Assembly (NCBI RefSeq): GCF_002443255.2 | Contig: NW_019211454.1 | Location: 16,955,037-17,019,036 of the forward strand | DNA length: 64,000 nucleotides | Direction: 5' to 3' | Source of the DNA: Varroa destructor | Taxonomy: Eukaryota; Arthropoda; Arachnida; Mesostigmata; Varroidae | Shown: piece after piece, positions 23,013-34,428 of the stretch | Layout of the letters: the number at the start of each line of letters is the position of its first letter | Position numbering within the stretch: position 1 is the first letter of the stretch | Notes under the pieces: generated by a model | Databases searched by the model: none | The model's input: only the letters and a program-made list of their open reading frames with translations | What the model was told of the DNA's origin: nothing | Translations under genes and position numbers: made by a program

Positions 23013-25399
23013 CGGGGCTCGAATACAGGCGCCGGCACAGTTCCTTTCATACCGGAACCCAGCTGTCAGTGAAATGTCTAACGACGATACCAGACGTAAA
23101 ACTTGAAACGTTTAGTGTAATTCTCAAAAAAAAATGCTTGCCGAAAAAAAAAGCCTTCTATTGTCTGTCGCAATATTTGGTTTCAAACGAGTACACGAAG
23201 CTATAGGAAGACGAACCTAAAGCCGACGGACGCTTGGATTTCAATTTTCCAAAGATTACAGTAACAAAAACCTAGAGAAGGGTCTAACAGCGGGTGTATT
23301 CGAAAATGCTACATCGAGAAACGGCGGGAACGTTTAAAATATTATTTCGACATAAACAACCATGGCCAAGCAAGGTTCTAACCTTATACGACGTACGGGT
23401 CGATTCACAGAGCTGCTGACAAAAGCCGGGAGAACAACTGCGAAACACCTGACAACACTTAAATCTTTGTTATTTATTTGCTCTATAGGACTCGACTCGC
23501 GTGTTTCCATTGACGTTCGGGAAAGGTCGATGGCAGGTGTTCTGCCCAATGTGAAATTTTCATGATCGTTTTCTGTTTGAGCAGAAGGCTCACTGCACAA
23601 CACCCTGTGGGCGGTAGCAGTATCGATATTATTCCATTGAGAGCTTATACACCGTACTTTTAAGAATAAACTTCGTGACGATAGCTGGTCGAATCCCTGG
23701 TATATGCTGGTATGTTTAGTGACGGATGCTCTTCATAGACTATCAGGTCCCAAGTATAACCAACAGACACGTTCAGTTGAATAGTTACTAAATCCGTTGC
23801 GAAATCAGTCATTGGCAATCCAGTAGTTCTTCGGTGTTCCGCAGCTTGCTAAGAGCACATAACATTACGCAACTTTTTCTGACCCTTCCATTGGCAGAAT
23901 AATTCCAATGATTTAATCTCCAGAACGCTTGTCTGCAGTCATGCCGTTATTTTAGGCACAAACGTGTCGAAATGAATCTATCTAAATAACATAACATTAG
24001 TCGTTCAAACTTAGAAATACGTATCAGCATCGTCATCGCAAGGCTATGACCAGTCTACATACGCAGGAGGCTATCACCGCTAACCTAACATATAAATGGT
24101 TCGAGTCTTATGTCTGGTTCCACTGGCATTGGGCATTACTTTAGATTACCGCAGAAACATGTGTGCTCGTGCCATGTTTTAAGCCGTCACTACATCTGTA
24201 GCCCGCAGATTCTCTAGGAAAGCGCCTTCCCTCCAAACCGTAACGTGAATAGCGTTGCCTGCCATCCTTTTTTCTCACTGAATCTTCGTAGTATTAACGG
24301 ATTCGACTTGCGCGTGCTTCACAGAATACAGAAACCCATTCGTATAATCGCGGTTGTCTATTAATATGATCGATGTGCCTAAAAATTCACCTAGGGGCTT
24401 CACTGTTAGAACAGTGATGAAGTACTGATATTTCGTTCTCTCTTGTGTTAATTTTTGTGTCTCGATGTACTTTTAGTGTTGTTGGAGGTAGATTATATGT
24501 TTGCTCAACGAACGACGTGTGGGATTCGTTGTGGCCTCGAGTTGACAGGATGACAGCGGAGTTTGGCAACGACGGGGTTGAGTTTGTCAAGAATCGAAGC
24601 TGCAAAATCAATCATTTATCAGCGCTAATATCCAAGAGTCGTCCAACGCCCAGGGATAGTTGCGGCTGTAGATATATCAGGCGCCTTGAACGGTGTCGAC
24701 TACTCCTGCAGCGCAGCCTGTCTTCGACGGCGACGGGCACCCATAGACGACACACCAGTTCACGTAGAGCGGTTCCGTACAATAGGGTCAGATAGACCAG
24801 ACAACACGAAATTTTTCACATGAATACGCTGGCAGTGTTAGAAGCGACCTAAGGCAGTGTCAGTAAGGACGTTGTTGGTGAGTAGCATCAGGCAAGCGAC
24901 AGTAGCCCGGTCCTTGCTGGGTCAGTCAGTGCCGGCTTTACGTTTCGGGATATATGGTAGAAACTGGGCATTCCTGTCAATGTGACAGCATCTGCTAAGA
25001 AATAAAGCTATGAATTCAGGCGACCCAAACACGTTGCGGTAGCTCCGTTCGTCGAAGAGTGATTTAGACGAAATTTGCTGAGTGACGAAGTGACGCTTGC
25101 ACCCCATATTCCGTCATTGTTATATTGCCGACTTCGACAAGTGATGCAAGAAGAGGTGTGATAAATATTGCGTCCTTTTATCATTTGCTATGAAAGGAGT
25201 GCATGGACTGGGTGAGCTTGTACTGCGCGACGTATTGGCCTATTGCCTGCCGAATCTTTTGGAGTGTCGTTGAGGACGTCTCGCCACCAGGGAGTGTAAA
25301 TTTTCAACGAAAGCTTGGATCTTCTGCGAGATCCAGTTCTCATCCGGTTCATTCGGGAAACTCGGAAATCTAGTTGTCGAGTTTTCGAAGTTTGATTCT

Positions 25400-26238
25400 A
25401 TGAAACAGGAACTAGCTTTATACAGTTGGCGGCGCTCAATCCGCCCGATTGAGCTGTCTATTGATCTGTTTATCTGTCTTAGCATAGGAGTGTGTCTTGC
25501 TTTCGCCAAGCCTATTATGGATCAGCATTACCGGAAAGTCGAAACGGACGATTTGCCACCGTCAATCACAGGCTATGACGAATTCGAGATGAAAGCACTT
25601 GATGGCTTCCAGGTATGTTAAAAGCTTTTTGCGGAGTTCTTAGCGTAGTAGTTTGCCCTTGTGATGATGTTGACTTGAGCCTTTGGATCTATCATAGGTT
25701 CTATGAATTACTGTACCAATGAATTATGACTTAACCTAAAATCCAGGTCAACTCGTTTACGTTATCAACAGAATGAGACGATTACAACTATAATTGTGAG
25801 AGAGTACTAGTGCTATCTACGAGTGTTAAGCTGTGTTATTATTAAGTGTTTCCAAAGAAAGACAATTTCGTACGCCGCCGGCCTGACATAAGAATATAAA
25901 AAAGATACTATGTATTCAGGGCGTCAGCATGGAGCTGAACTTCCTCGACGGAGAACTCAACTACGAGGTCACGCGGGATAGTTACGCCCTCGTCGAGGAT
26001 GATATTATCAAGGTAGTCCCCCGGTGTTTGGGCTCAAATTTTGTTTTGTATTTTCAGGTTATTTTAGAGTATTTTTATCTTGATTTATAAAAGTACTACA
26101 GCGTTAGACTTTCGTTGAACTCAATACTTAATGGTCTGCGCAAATTACCTACTTTATTATTAATAGTGTTCGAAAAAGGTTAGGCGAGACAAACATTTAT
26201 TCATTCATTTAGAGTTTTCTATGCTACATATATACATA

Positions 26239-26284
<46 letters not shown>

Positions 26285-27369
26285 CGCATGTGCGACAAAG
26301 TAATGAGCATTCATATTATGTAGAATTGAGGTGTTCGATGCCCATGGTCGGCTGACTATGATTAACTAGAGTTCCGCGTCTACGTTACTACTAATTACAT
26401 ACATTTTTTGCTGATTTGTCTGGAGTAACACACGACTACGTATATAGCAATGTCGCTACACACCGTGGTCAAGTTTGCTGATTATATCTACGTGATTCTT
26501 GTGAGCGGGAAGATTGTGAAATTCAATAATAAAGAAATTAAAGTAACAGCTCATTATAAGCGCGGGTTCTGCTTTAGTATGCAACCCCTTTGCCTTTATA
26601 TGACCCGTCGGGTCCAGTCGACGTTTTCCCTCAAAGTTGTAACTCCTAAGAAAAAGATTTTGTGGATGGATGAATTCTCTATCACTGACCGCACCGTTCA
26701 TTATACTGCACTGGCCTTTCAGGTGACATCCCACGAGGTGTCAGACGATGAAAATGAGGACCCGATCATTGTTGTACCTCTTCAACGAGTAAACTCGACG
26801 AATTTCTTCCGCTTCCAGCGGAATCCAGCCTCAGGCGAATACCTCGTTGGCTTCAAACCTAATTCGTTCCTGGTGATGATGCATCCGCGGCATGGACGGT
26901 ATGTGTTTTGTCTACCTTTGTTCTGGCATCGTTACTTAAAGGTTTAGCGCAAAATGCGGCGAGTTACTACTGGTTGATGAAGTTTTATTTGTTAATTGGA
27001 ACGGGATATTAGTTTCATATATTAACTAACATCCCGTTCCAACTTATTGCTACAAACAATGCAGAGGATAATTAATTAATGGAGTTGAGATTTTAATCGA
27101 AGTACGTATGCTCTATTTGTTCTATGATTCTATTTTTAATTTTTAATTTAGAGGCAAATCGTTGTGCTTGTGCTGAGCATAGCACTTGTGTGCGTGGGAG
27201 TTAAATAAATTCATAATCCTATTTCAGAGACCTTCGAGCTTTTGTCTGCTTGGGAAAAGAGTTTCTTGATTGTGACGGAGAAACAATTCTGCGCTATCTA
27301 CGACGATTCGATGGACTGGAAGGCCTCATCATCGATTTTAAGAAAAAGACGGCCAAGCTTAAGTCCTAA
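25400..27369 (+). CDS. Probable secreted protein, four exons, 207 aa, unrecognised
   Basis: Exons 25400-25612, 25920-26012, 26723-26898 and 27228-27369 join with matching phases (0, 0, 2) and good signals: CAG|GTATGT, ATTCAG|GGC, AAG|GTAGTC, CTTTCAG|GTG, GACG|GTATGT and ATTTCAG|AGA. From the first ATG the N-terminus has a basic stretch (SWRRSIRP) and then a hydrophobic core, LFICLSIGVCLAFA, followed by KPIMDQHY. It could be a signal peptide with a long n-region or a signal anchor. The rest is mixed alpha/beta in appearance: GVSMELNFLDGELNYEVTRD, an acidic SDDENEDP patch, NFFRFQRNPASGEYLVGF, and a basic C-terminus ending KKKTAKLKS. AATAAA lies at 27564-27569, about 195 bp after the stop. No family recognised. 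The start is the weakest point: an acceptor-like CTGTTTATCTGTCTTAG lies inside exon 1, so an upstream first exon or a later ATG (MDQHY) is possible. Confidence 0.6.
26226..26281. repeat. (AT)n microsatellite in intron 2 of the secreted-protein gene
   Basis: About 56 bp of alternating AT with two substitutions. Confidence 0.95.
26996..27042. repeat. 19-bp-arm hairpin in the last intron of the secreted-protein gene
   Basis: TTGGAACGGGATATTAGTT (26996-27014) pairs with AACTAACATCCCGTTCCAA (27024-27042) with one mismatch and a 9-nt loop. Confidence 0.85.
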
Positions 27370-27563
27370 CTGGAATGGCGTACCATCGAGATCCTTCATT
27401 CTTCTGGTAGGAGCTTTCGACCGTGAGAAAGTCTATAGAGATCTTTTTTTTAGCGGCTTTTAAACTCTTACAAGTGGGTTTGTGTACATATGTTACCCCC
27501 GTTTAGCTTGTATATATCAGTAGTTGCATACAATAATTACTTTTCGTATAGGGGGCTTAATTT

Positions 27564-27569
27564 AATAAA
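27564..27569 (+). promoter_or_regulatory. Poly(A) signal AATAAA
   Basis: Canonical hexamer about 195 bp after the TAA of the upstream secreted-protein gene, in a suitable AT-rich setting. Confidence 0.5.
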
Positions 27570-29094
27570 ACCAAAAAAACGTTTGAGTAATATATAAAGC
27601 TGTCGTTTTGAGTGTATTTCTTTGAGGAACGATTTTTCACTAAAAACATAGCACCTGCATAAATCATTTTACGTATCTATGGGACCTCTTTTCAATAGGT
27701 TTATTTTCTATATTCGTAATTGAATTTTACATTATATAATGTTTCAATACAATGACTAATTAAGAATTGGCCGATCTGTAAAAGGTATGGTTTGCCAAGT
27801 CGGTTTAATTTGGAGCTATCGGAACAATCTGGTCTCGCCGAGTACCGGTTATTAACCATCACATTAGTATTCATTCCCGCTTTCTTTTTTATCGTCGTCA
27901 TACTAACACATTCAAAGACTCTATTGTCGGTCGTATTATGGTTTCTGCTTTTTTTTTTTTTGGGCTCTGCTAGATAAACTAGATATATTGCCGGCATGAG
28001 TATATAGACTGCTAGTAGAATTGGTAGTAGTATTGGTAGGCCTGGTCATAACTACTCCATATGTATAGATATATATATCTGCGTCCCTAAATGATGCCGT
28101 CGCCTGAACTGATTTGAGTAGTAGGCGATACATCGGATTCGAATTTATTCAAAGGACTATCTATAATTTTTATCCTTTTATGTGCATCGCGTATTTCCAC
28201 TGGGGAATCGAACTACTCGTCCAGTCAAGAATAAGCATGGCCATCTTGTTCAGACGATCATTGATAATGATCGCCTGAACAAGATGGCAATGCTTATTTT
28301 TTTATTTTATGTAGATAAAAACTATACTGTATATAAAAGTATGAAAGGCGTAACACAACAGAAGTTCCAGCTGAATGTATCCTTTCAGTATCTAGCTAAA
28401 TACAGATATGTAATGTAAACAATTTTATAATATATAGAATTCACAATGTACGAGAAAAGACAAGATGCCCCAAAAGAATGTGTGTGCTGTAATTTAATTG
28501 AAAATACAATGGCTTGTGTCAGTTACTGCAAGAATCTGTTTTGTCACGCATTTAGTAGGGGTTCGGTGAGGCTGGCAACCCCTCTTATTACCAACAAGAG
28601 CATTTGCATCTTATCATTGCGATGTATACTGTTGGATTAGACGAAGGGGTTCCATAGTATACCTTGCATGTTTACAAAACTTGACGTTAACAGAAAAATA
28701 AAGCCTGCGCCAGAACACCGACCATGGTACATCAACGTATAAGCCACCATCAAGCACCAATGCACTATAACATCAAATAAATTGTATGTTGACGCTTGTG
28801 AAATAATAGTTCACTGTTATCAGCAATGTGTTGACTGGAACGGTAATAAATGTGAGCGCCCACAGCAAAAGGAAGGGTTGTACATCTTAAGTAGATTATT
28901 TTAAAATTAAAGTGTGAACTAGATGTAAATAAAGATTTAAGCTATAGTAATTCAGACTGTAAATATTTTTTAGGAGTTTTTACATTTCACTGTTAAGGTA
29001 GCTATTGAGATGACCGTTCGCTACTAACATTAACCTATCCACGCTAATTACCGTCCATAAATGTAATTTTTTGTCAAAACAATGTGAAATCTTG
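27570..29094. other. Spacer with a long hairpin
   Basis: No supported exon. Contains the 33-bp-arm hairpin at 28230-28298. A 64-codon ATG frame at 28446-28640 plus is cysteine-rich near its start (CVCCNLIENTMACVSYC) but lacks a signal peptide or other support. Confidence 0.4.
28230..28298. repeat. 33-bp inverted repeat forming a tight hairpin
   Basis: The left arm (28230-28262, starting AATAAGCATGGCCATCTTG) is matched by the right arm (28266-28298) at 31 of 33 positions, with only a 3-nt GAT spacer. Transcribed from either strand it would form a long near-perfect hairpin. It could be a pre-miRNA/hpRNA-like element, an inverted duplication or a relic of a fold-back element. Confidence 0.9.
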
Positions 29095-29401
29095 ATGGAA
29101 AAAATGCAGCAGGTCCAAGTTCTCGCTGAAACGTCTCGATCGCTGTTTGAGGTCCAAGACCTCGGCAAGGCGTTTGTAACGTATGTATGCTCTGTCGATG
29201 CCAGCGCCCTCTATCCGACTCAGCAAAAAAATTACATATCAAAATGCTATCTAATGGTAATGGTTCTTTGCTACTGGTGTTGCTTTACCTCTCTACAGTG
29301 AGCTCTATAGTGAGCTCATAATGGGCATAAGTCTCTTGATGACTGGTCGCGATCAGAAAGATAGGACATTTCACTCTACTGTTGTTTTCATTATGCCGTA
29401 G
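29095..29401 (+). CDS. Candidate two-exon small protein, 62 aa
   Basis: Exon 1 is 29095-29180, beginning MEKMQQVQVLAETSRSLFEV and ending AAC|GTATGT. The frame is open further upstream to 29014, so an earlier start or exon is possible. After a 118-bp intron, exon 2 (29299-29401) follows a strong acceptor TTTACCTCTCTACAG in the required phase 2 and reads ELYSELIMGISLLMTGRDQK to TAG. The first part looks helical, possibly coiled-coil. No family recognised. Confidence 0.4.
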
Positions 29402-30751
29402 TCTACATTATTAACGCATAGTCTTTCATGTATTCGAAGGCTCTAAAGCTCGATAAGAATGCGTTTTAATTTAATAAGAGTTAGCTCCGGACGGAGGTGT
29501 AACAGCTTAGTTTAAGTTGAAAGCTACCTAAGAATTAAATCTTCACTAGAAAAGTTTACACTAAAATAATTGGATTTATTCTGTGATAGAATATTCAGAT
29601 CTGTCGAAGTTCTCTTTTGTAGTCGACTATGTACCATGTGGGTCGTCGACTATGTACCATGTGGGTCTAAAACCATTGTGGCCAGAGCAGGGTCGGATGG
29701 AAGTGTGACAACTTTTTACTAAAGAAAAAACATGTCAAAAAACAAATGTTTTTAAAAACATTTCATAATACGGATGACGGATATATTAAAACTAACTAAC
29801 AGTCGTGTAACAGAGTACTCAGTGTAATTATAGCGTCTCCCAAATTGTTTATTTTTCTTGATTCGGGATATTTTACGCACTGTCGTTGATTTTTTCGATG
29901 GAGCCTTCGAGTCGCTTAGTGTAAAAAGAATACGAGTTAAAAGGAGGAAGTTAATTTCAAGAATGTTCTTTCTTTGCTGAAGTACTCATCATCGAGTTTT
30001 TAAAGTTTTGCCCGAATAGTGCGCCTGCACTACGTGCCGAGTCTTGAAGTCATGATGATCAACGTAATCGCAATGTTTCTACGGAAGAGAATCGCGACTT
30101 CACAGCAGCTATTGATATTTTGTTGTTTCAACATCCTTTGGCTGCGATTTTTTTATTTGCCAATGATACGTGTATTTATAGGTTAATAAATACTAAGTTG
30201 CATAACAAAATATATGTTAATCGTTTATTTATCTATTACGTTAGGGTGACCATTTTGCAAAAAAAAAACTTGCGAATATTTCTAGAATCACTGGAATTTT
30301 CGACCTTTTTCGATACGACTATGAGCGCCTCAAATACACTCAGCGAAACATATACGTGATATTATTGTGAAAAGTCTTTGAAGCCGGCGGAATATTTCAA
30401 CACAATGGAAGTACACTGCTGTACATAATATTTATTAAAAAAAGATATTTTGATAGCTCTATTTTTTCTTCTCCTTTACGGTACATTTGATCACTACAGA
30501 TTGAACATAATATATTCACCATAGAATTTTTGCTAATGATGAATCGAACGGCTTCTTCAGATCGTATGTTTTGTGCTTGCTTAGAACTTATCCTCAATGA
30601 TGTATTTTATAATAAATTTGTGCGACGCTGGTTAGTACAGGCAGGCAAGGAAGTGCACCTGCGCACCCCCAGTCGTTTTCTTTATCATATATAGTTTGCG
30701 AACAGTTAATCCAAAGTTGGCATCTGCGTACGACATTTTAATTTATTTTAT
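29402..30751. other. AT-rich spacer with a tandem repeat
   Basis: No supported gene. Contains two copies of a 23-bp unit at 29622-29667. A minus-strand 66-codon frame (30597-30397) has a CxxC (ILCSICSDQM) but no ATG. Confidence 0.4.
29622..29667. repeat. 23-bp exact tandem duplication
   Basis: GTCGACTATGTACCATGTGG plus GTC occurs twice in succession with no mismatch. Confidence 0.95.
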
Positions 30752-30934
30752 TCACGATTTCATTAAAGTTTCACCGCGATTAAAAAATGCCACCAGTGAA
30801 TTGTAGCGCAATAGTCGTGCTAGGTATTTTTCTAGCGTAGTGCAAGCCTCTTCGTATTTGGATACTTCTACTAAAGGTATCGCTGAGGAGTAGTTAAGGA
30901 AAATAAGAAGAAAATAGACCGTAGAGAACAGCAT
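30752..30934 (-). CDS. Candidate secreted peptide, 60 aa, unrecognised
   Basis: Uninterrupted ATG-to-TGA frame. Residues 1-18 (MLFSTVYFLLIFLNYSSA) form a textbook signal peptide with a predicted cleavage at SSA|IP. The remaining 42 residues are rich in helix formers (EEACTTLEKYLARLLRYNSL) with a single cysteine and no dibasic processing site, so it is not an obvious neuropeptide or disulfide toxin. Two overlapping AATAAA hexamers (30752-30742) coincide with and directly follow the stop, which would suit a very short 3' UTR. An upstream exon cannot be excluded: the ATG lies shortly after an AAAG that could be an acceptor. No family recognised. Confidence 0.4.
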   Translation of the reverse strand: MLFSTVYFLLIFLNYSSAIPLVEVSKYEEACTTLEKYLARLLRYNSLVAFFNRGETLMKS

Positions 30935-31287
30935 GTCAAGCCAACTTTAGGTTAATCTATACTATCCATTTGAGCGCAGGAAAAAGCATCTGTATGTGCG
31001 TCACGCCGAATCATGTGCGTGACGTCGACACGCAACGTTTTTATTATCGGTGCACGGTTAGCAGTAGCGGGAATTTTTACGTTCTGCTAAATTCTTTCCA
31101 TCCATCCAATATATCATCTATGCTGGAAGCAGGCTTTCATCCACAATCTGAAAGTAGTCATAGTTCATTCATTACAAAGAGATATCATGAAAATGACTGT
31201 GTGATAATACATTCAAGCTTTCATTTAGAGAAGGATGTAATAAACTGATTTAGATTACTATTTAAGGAAAAACAGGTACGAACTCTA

Positions 31288-32706
31288 TTATACAGAGACG
31301 ATATTCAAAACAAGCTTGGGAATGACTGAAATATTTGTTTTTCTAGTAAATTCATTACGTCCTATTATCAATCGTGATTCTAGACAATAGAAAGAGAAAG
31401 GTTGATTAGAGTAATCGTTATGTAATCCATGTATAGTTGTGGTCGATGAATCATTACCTGATGGCCTTACGTCGTATTCAGTTTTTAGCTGTATAAGAAT
31501 TCTGATTAATTTCTGCTGCCTCTGGCCAAAAGTGTTGCAATGCTGAAGCGGCCTGTAGACTGTCAAGGGCATAATGAATGCAATAGAAAATGTTTTGTCA
31601 AATTTCTCTGATTTATACGACGAATGACGGACGGATTCAGAGAGTATCGAAGCGCGTGTGGCAAAATGGATTTTTTTCTAGAGATCCGGGAGCTTCCGCT
31701 AACTTTAAGCTTCGAAATAGATGTAGTGCTATATAATAATGTATCGATCGCTCTTTTCAGAATAAAACCATTGACTCTACTTGTTCTGTCTCAATCTGGT
31801 TCATTATTAATTAGTTCTACTACAAAAAGTTTCAGGGTAGTTTTGATCAGCTACTTGTCATCGGGTTAGTTACGAGTAAATTCGACTATTTTCGATCGCG
31901 GTATAAAGTTCTGGGATTCGCTTGAATGAAATAATGGAAACAACTACTACTACTACTACTACTAAGGCCACGCTAGGAAAAGTAGAGTGCGTCTACCAAC
32001 AAAGATTTATTAGGACACCGAATGTTTTCATAAGTTTTAACACTGTATTTTGGGCGTATATCATGAAAACGAGTGTTTTCATAATTCGTTTAGAGCTATA
32101 ATAAAGTACTATAAGCTATACCACACCCGTCTGCATGAAGAGTGAAACTCTATGGTACATAAAGGTCTGAAATTTGTTCCATTTGAAGAGTTGCCTGCCT
32201 CATAGGCGGTCCATCAGGTGAGTCCGAAAAAATTGTCAATACGGAAGTTAGGGTGCGCCGCAAATTCGGTAAGAAAACCGCTCAGAACTTGTATTTTGTC
32301 AAGCCAAAGACGAAAGCTTTTCCATAGTCGCTTCCTTTTCTAAGAATTTAATCTGTAGATCCCACTTACGAACATTGAGCTTCTTTTCCAGGTACTATCC
32401 AGGTGAACGTGAGGCTTTAACCAGCGTATCACTTCATAACTGACGACACATCCATAATAATTCACACCTTTCCCTAGAAGTAATCCTGCGTCGCTTGCTA
32501 CTAACAAGTTTAGAACATTTCGCACATCGCAATCTGTCAATGTTCAACGACTTAGTACTTTTATTTTTTGGTTTATTGTATTTATAACCTGCTCGCGACA
32601 AATCGCATGGGCCATTGGTGGCCATAGGTGGTCCGGACATCGTTCTACTCGAAGGACTTCGTTGGATATTGAAATGGGCAGAATGTACCTGCTTCTCAAC
32701 TTGCAT
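31288..32706 (-). CDS. Candidate two-exon minus-strand gene, unrecognised
   Basis: Exon A is 32706-32589: ATG, then MQVEKQVHSAHFNIQRSPSS and PPMATNGPCDLSRA, donor GAGCAG|GTTATA (weak). Exon B runs from 31559 to the TAA at 31288, after a strong acceptor TTGCATTCATTATGCCCTTGACAG. The phase (1) matches. Exon B opens YRPLQHCNTFGQRQQKLIRI; a 132-bp stretch inside it (31457-31326) is bounded by CAG|GTAATG and ATATTTCAG and is a multiple of three, so it may be a retained or optional intron. Exon B also has its own ATG at 31572 and could be a stand-alone 94-aa frame. No family recognised. Confidence 0.3.
31941..31964. repeat. (ACT)n microsatellite
   Basis: Eight uninterrupted ACT units. Confidence 0.95.
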
Positions 32707-33280
32707 AATGATGCACACCTGATGGTAACCCAACCGAGAGTATTGTTTGGCCGTTTAGCCCTTAAGTCCTTCGAGTTATTTTTAGCCCGCGAACGAATAA
32801 TCTTTACTAGAATTAAGGCTTCTTATTGGTTACTTTAAATGCAATTTTAGACATATTTAGTATGAGTTTATGGGAGGTATGTAATTTAATTCCCGTCCGT
32901 GATCTCACTTCTACATAATCGCTTTTTATAATTCCCAGTGAGAAATATGTGTATGTATTATTTATAAATTTTATGTATAAATAGTGGTTATTAACCGTAA
33001 TTTTTTTGATCTGAGCAACACAATCGAAAAATGGCGGGTTTCAGCAGAGCAGTTTTCATCTTATCTGTATACTTTAAGCAGATTTGACTTATGCTAGTGG
33101 AAGAACACTTTGTCCTGCTTAGGAAACGTCGTATGTGATTTTCAATTCCAAATTACCAGTTTTCTCTGGCGACAAAGCGGAGTCGACGAGGGAATTAGGC
33201 CCAGCATCAGGGCGTTAGTACACTACATGTTACATGAAATGGTGCATCCACACAGGACGAAGGACCACTACCAAATAAAA

Positions 33281-33317
33281 TTGATAAATCAGTAATACCG
33301 TTGATAAATCAGTAATA
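33281..33317. repeat. Tandem duplication, 20-bp period
   Basis: TTGATAAATCAGTAATA occurs at 33281 and again at 33301. Confidence 0.9.
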
Positions 33318-33630
33318 GTTGTCTGCAAAAAAATTATACCGAATAATTTGTTATACATATCTAAGGAATTGGAATCTATCTTCAGTGATGTACGCTGTCC
33401 CTGTACACGTAATGTAATAAAAGAACGATCGACGATATCAGGCATTTTCGCGCCTACTAGGTCCAAAAGATCAGTCAATGATTACTTGACAGGAGGCAGG
33501 AAATCAAATCAGTTCGCTGACGTTACAAAAAAAGACCACCGCAGCGCTAATTTTTGGTTCGTGCGTAGTGCTACCTACATGAACACCGATAAAAGCTTTC
33601 TCTTTACACGGAATAAGAAGGTGGCCTTAA

Positions 33631-33653
33631 AATATATATATATATATATATAT
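33631..33653. repeat. (AT)n microsatellite
   Basis: Uninterrupted alternating AT. Confidence 0.95.
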
Positions 33654-34397
33654 GCTTTTGCTTCACCATGCATGTAGCGTTTTTCGTTTGATTTAACATA
33701 GTACAACTTATCGTCCCAACAATGTCCCATGAACTACACAGTAGTAGTAATAGTCTAGAGGACATCTCACACATGCAGTTGGTATGATGAATATATTTCA
33801 CCGAGAGCAATAGCTGGGATTATATTTAGCAAAAGACTTATTTATCAAAAATAACTTATATGACTACAACTTTTGCCATTGACGGCATAGAAAAGAAGTC
33901 ATTCTACTTAGCTGAGATGCAGCTCTCATTAAGTGGCTGACTTTGCTAAATACACTGAAGTTACACTATCAGCAGAACTGACCCTTCCAGTAACGTAGTA
34001 TAAGGGGTGTGTCGAAGTTAAGCTAGACCAACTGTGAGCGGAATCACTAACACATAGACAAAAAAAAACGTATGCAACTGCCTCGATCGCATTCGTAACT
34101 ATTGTTATTAACAGCATTCACGGAGTCAACTAACAGTTGATCACTATTTGGTGGCAAAATTTGAGAAAAATCATTACATTGTTGCACCGTTACACCGTTA
34201 TATATGCTGATTTACTAAATAAGGTTATCTTTTTAATATGGTTCTTTTATCAGCACTTTTTTTTTTATTGGAGAACCCTAGTTAAGCTTACTATGTACAG
34301 AGAGGCAATACGACCGGCGTATTGTCCTTGTATCTCACCATAACCAGTACGGCGCTTCATACATTACACCTTCATAATGGCCTTCGATTATTATTAC

Positions 34398-34428
34398 TAG
34401 CACCATTATCGACTTGATAATGGTGCTA
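34398..34428. repeat. 13-bp-arm hairpin
   Basis: TAGCACCATTATC and GATAATGGTGCTA pair perfectly around a 5-nt loop (GACTT). Confidence 0.85.

Larger units (their letters stand above)
20267..25399. other. Gene-poor region
   Basis: Holds an (AT)n tract at 21913-21943, a 10-bp-stem hairpin at 20612-20632 and a nested inverted repeat at 22962-23012. Intact but unsupported frames include 21463-21080 minus (127 codons, ATG start) and 23362-23565 plus (67 codons, ATG in ACCATGG, beginning MAKQGSNLIRRTGRFTELLT). A GC-rich patch at 24640-24800 and the sequence just upstream of 25400 may carry the 5' end of the next gene. Confidence 0.35.

Noticed and set aside
24445..24795. 116-codon plus frame
   Set aside because: Starts without a convincing ATG context, Arg/Ser-rich reading typical of a non-coding frame in GC-rich DNA, no splice support.
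26450..26722. Open frame extending upstream of exon 3 of the secreted-protein gene
   Set aside because: The frame is open, but the acceptor CTTTCAG at 26721 gives the phase 0 needed by exon 2. Upstream acceptor-like sites in this stretch would join out of phase. Treated as intron.
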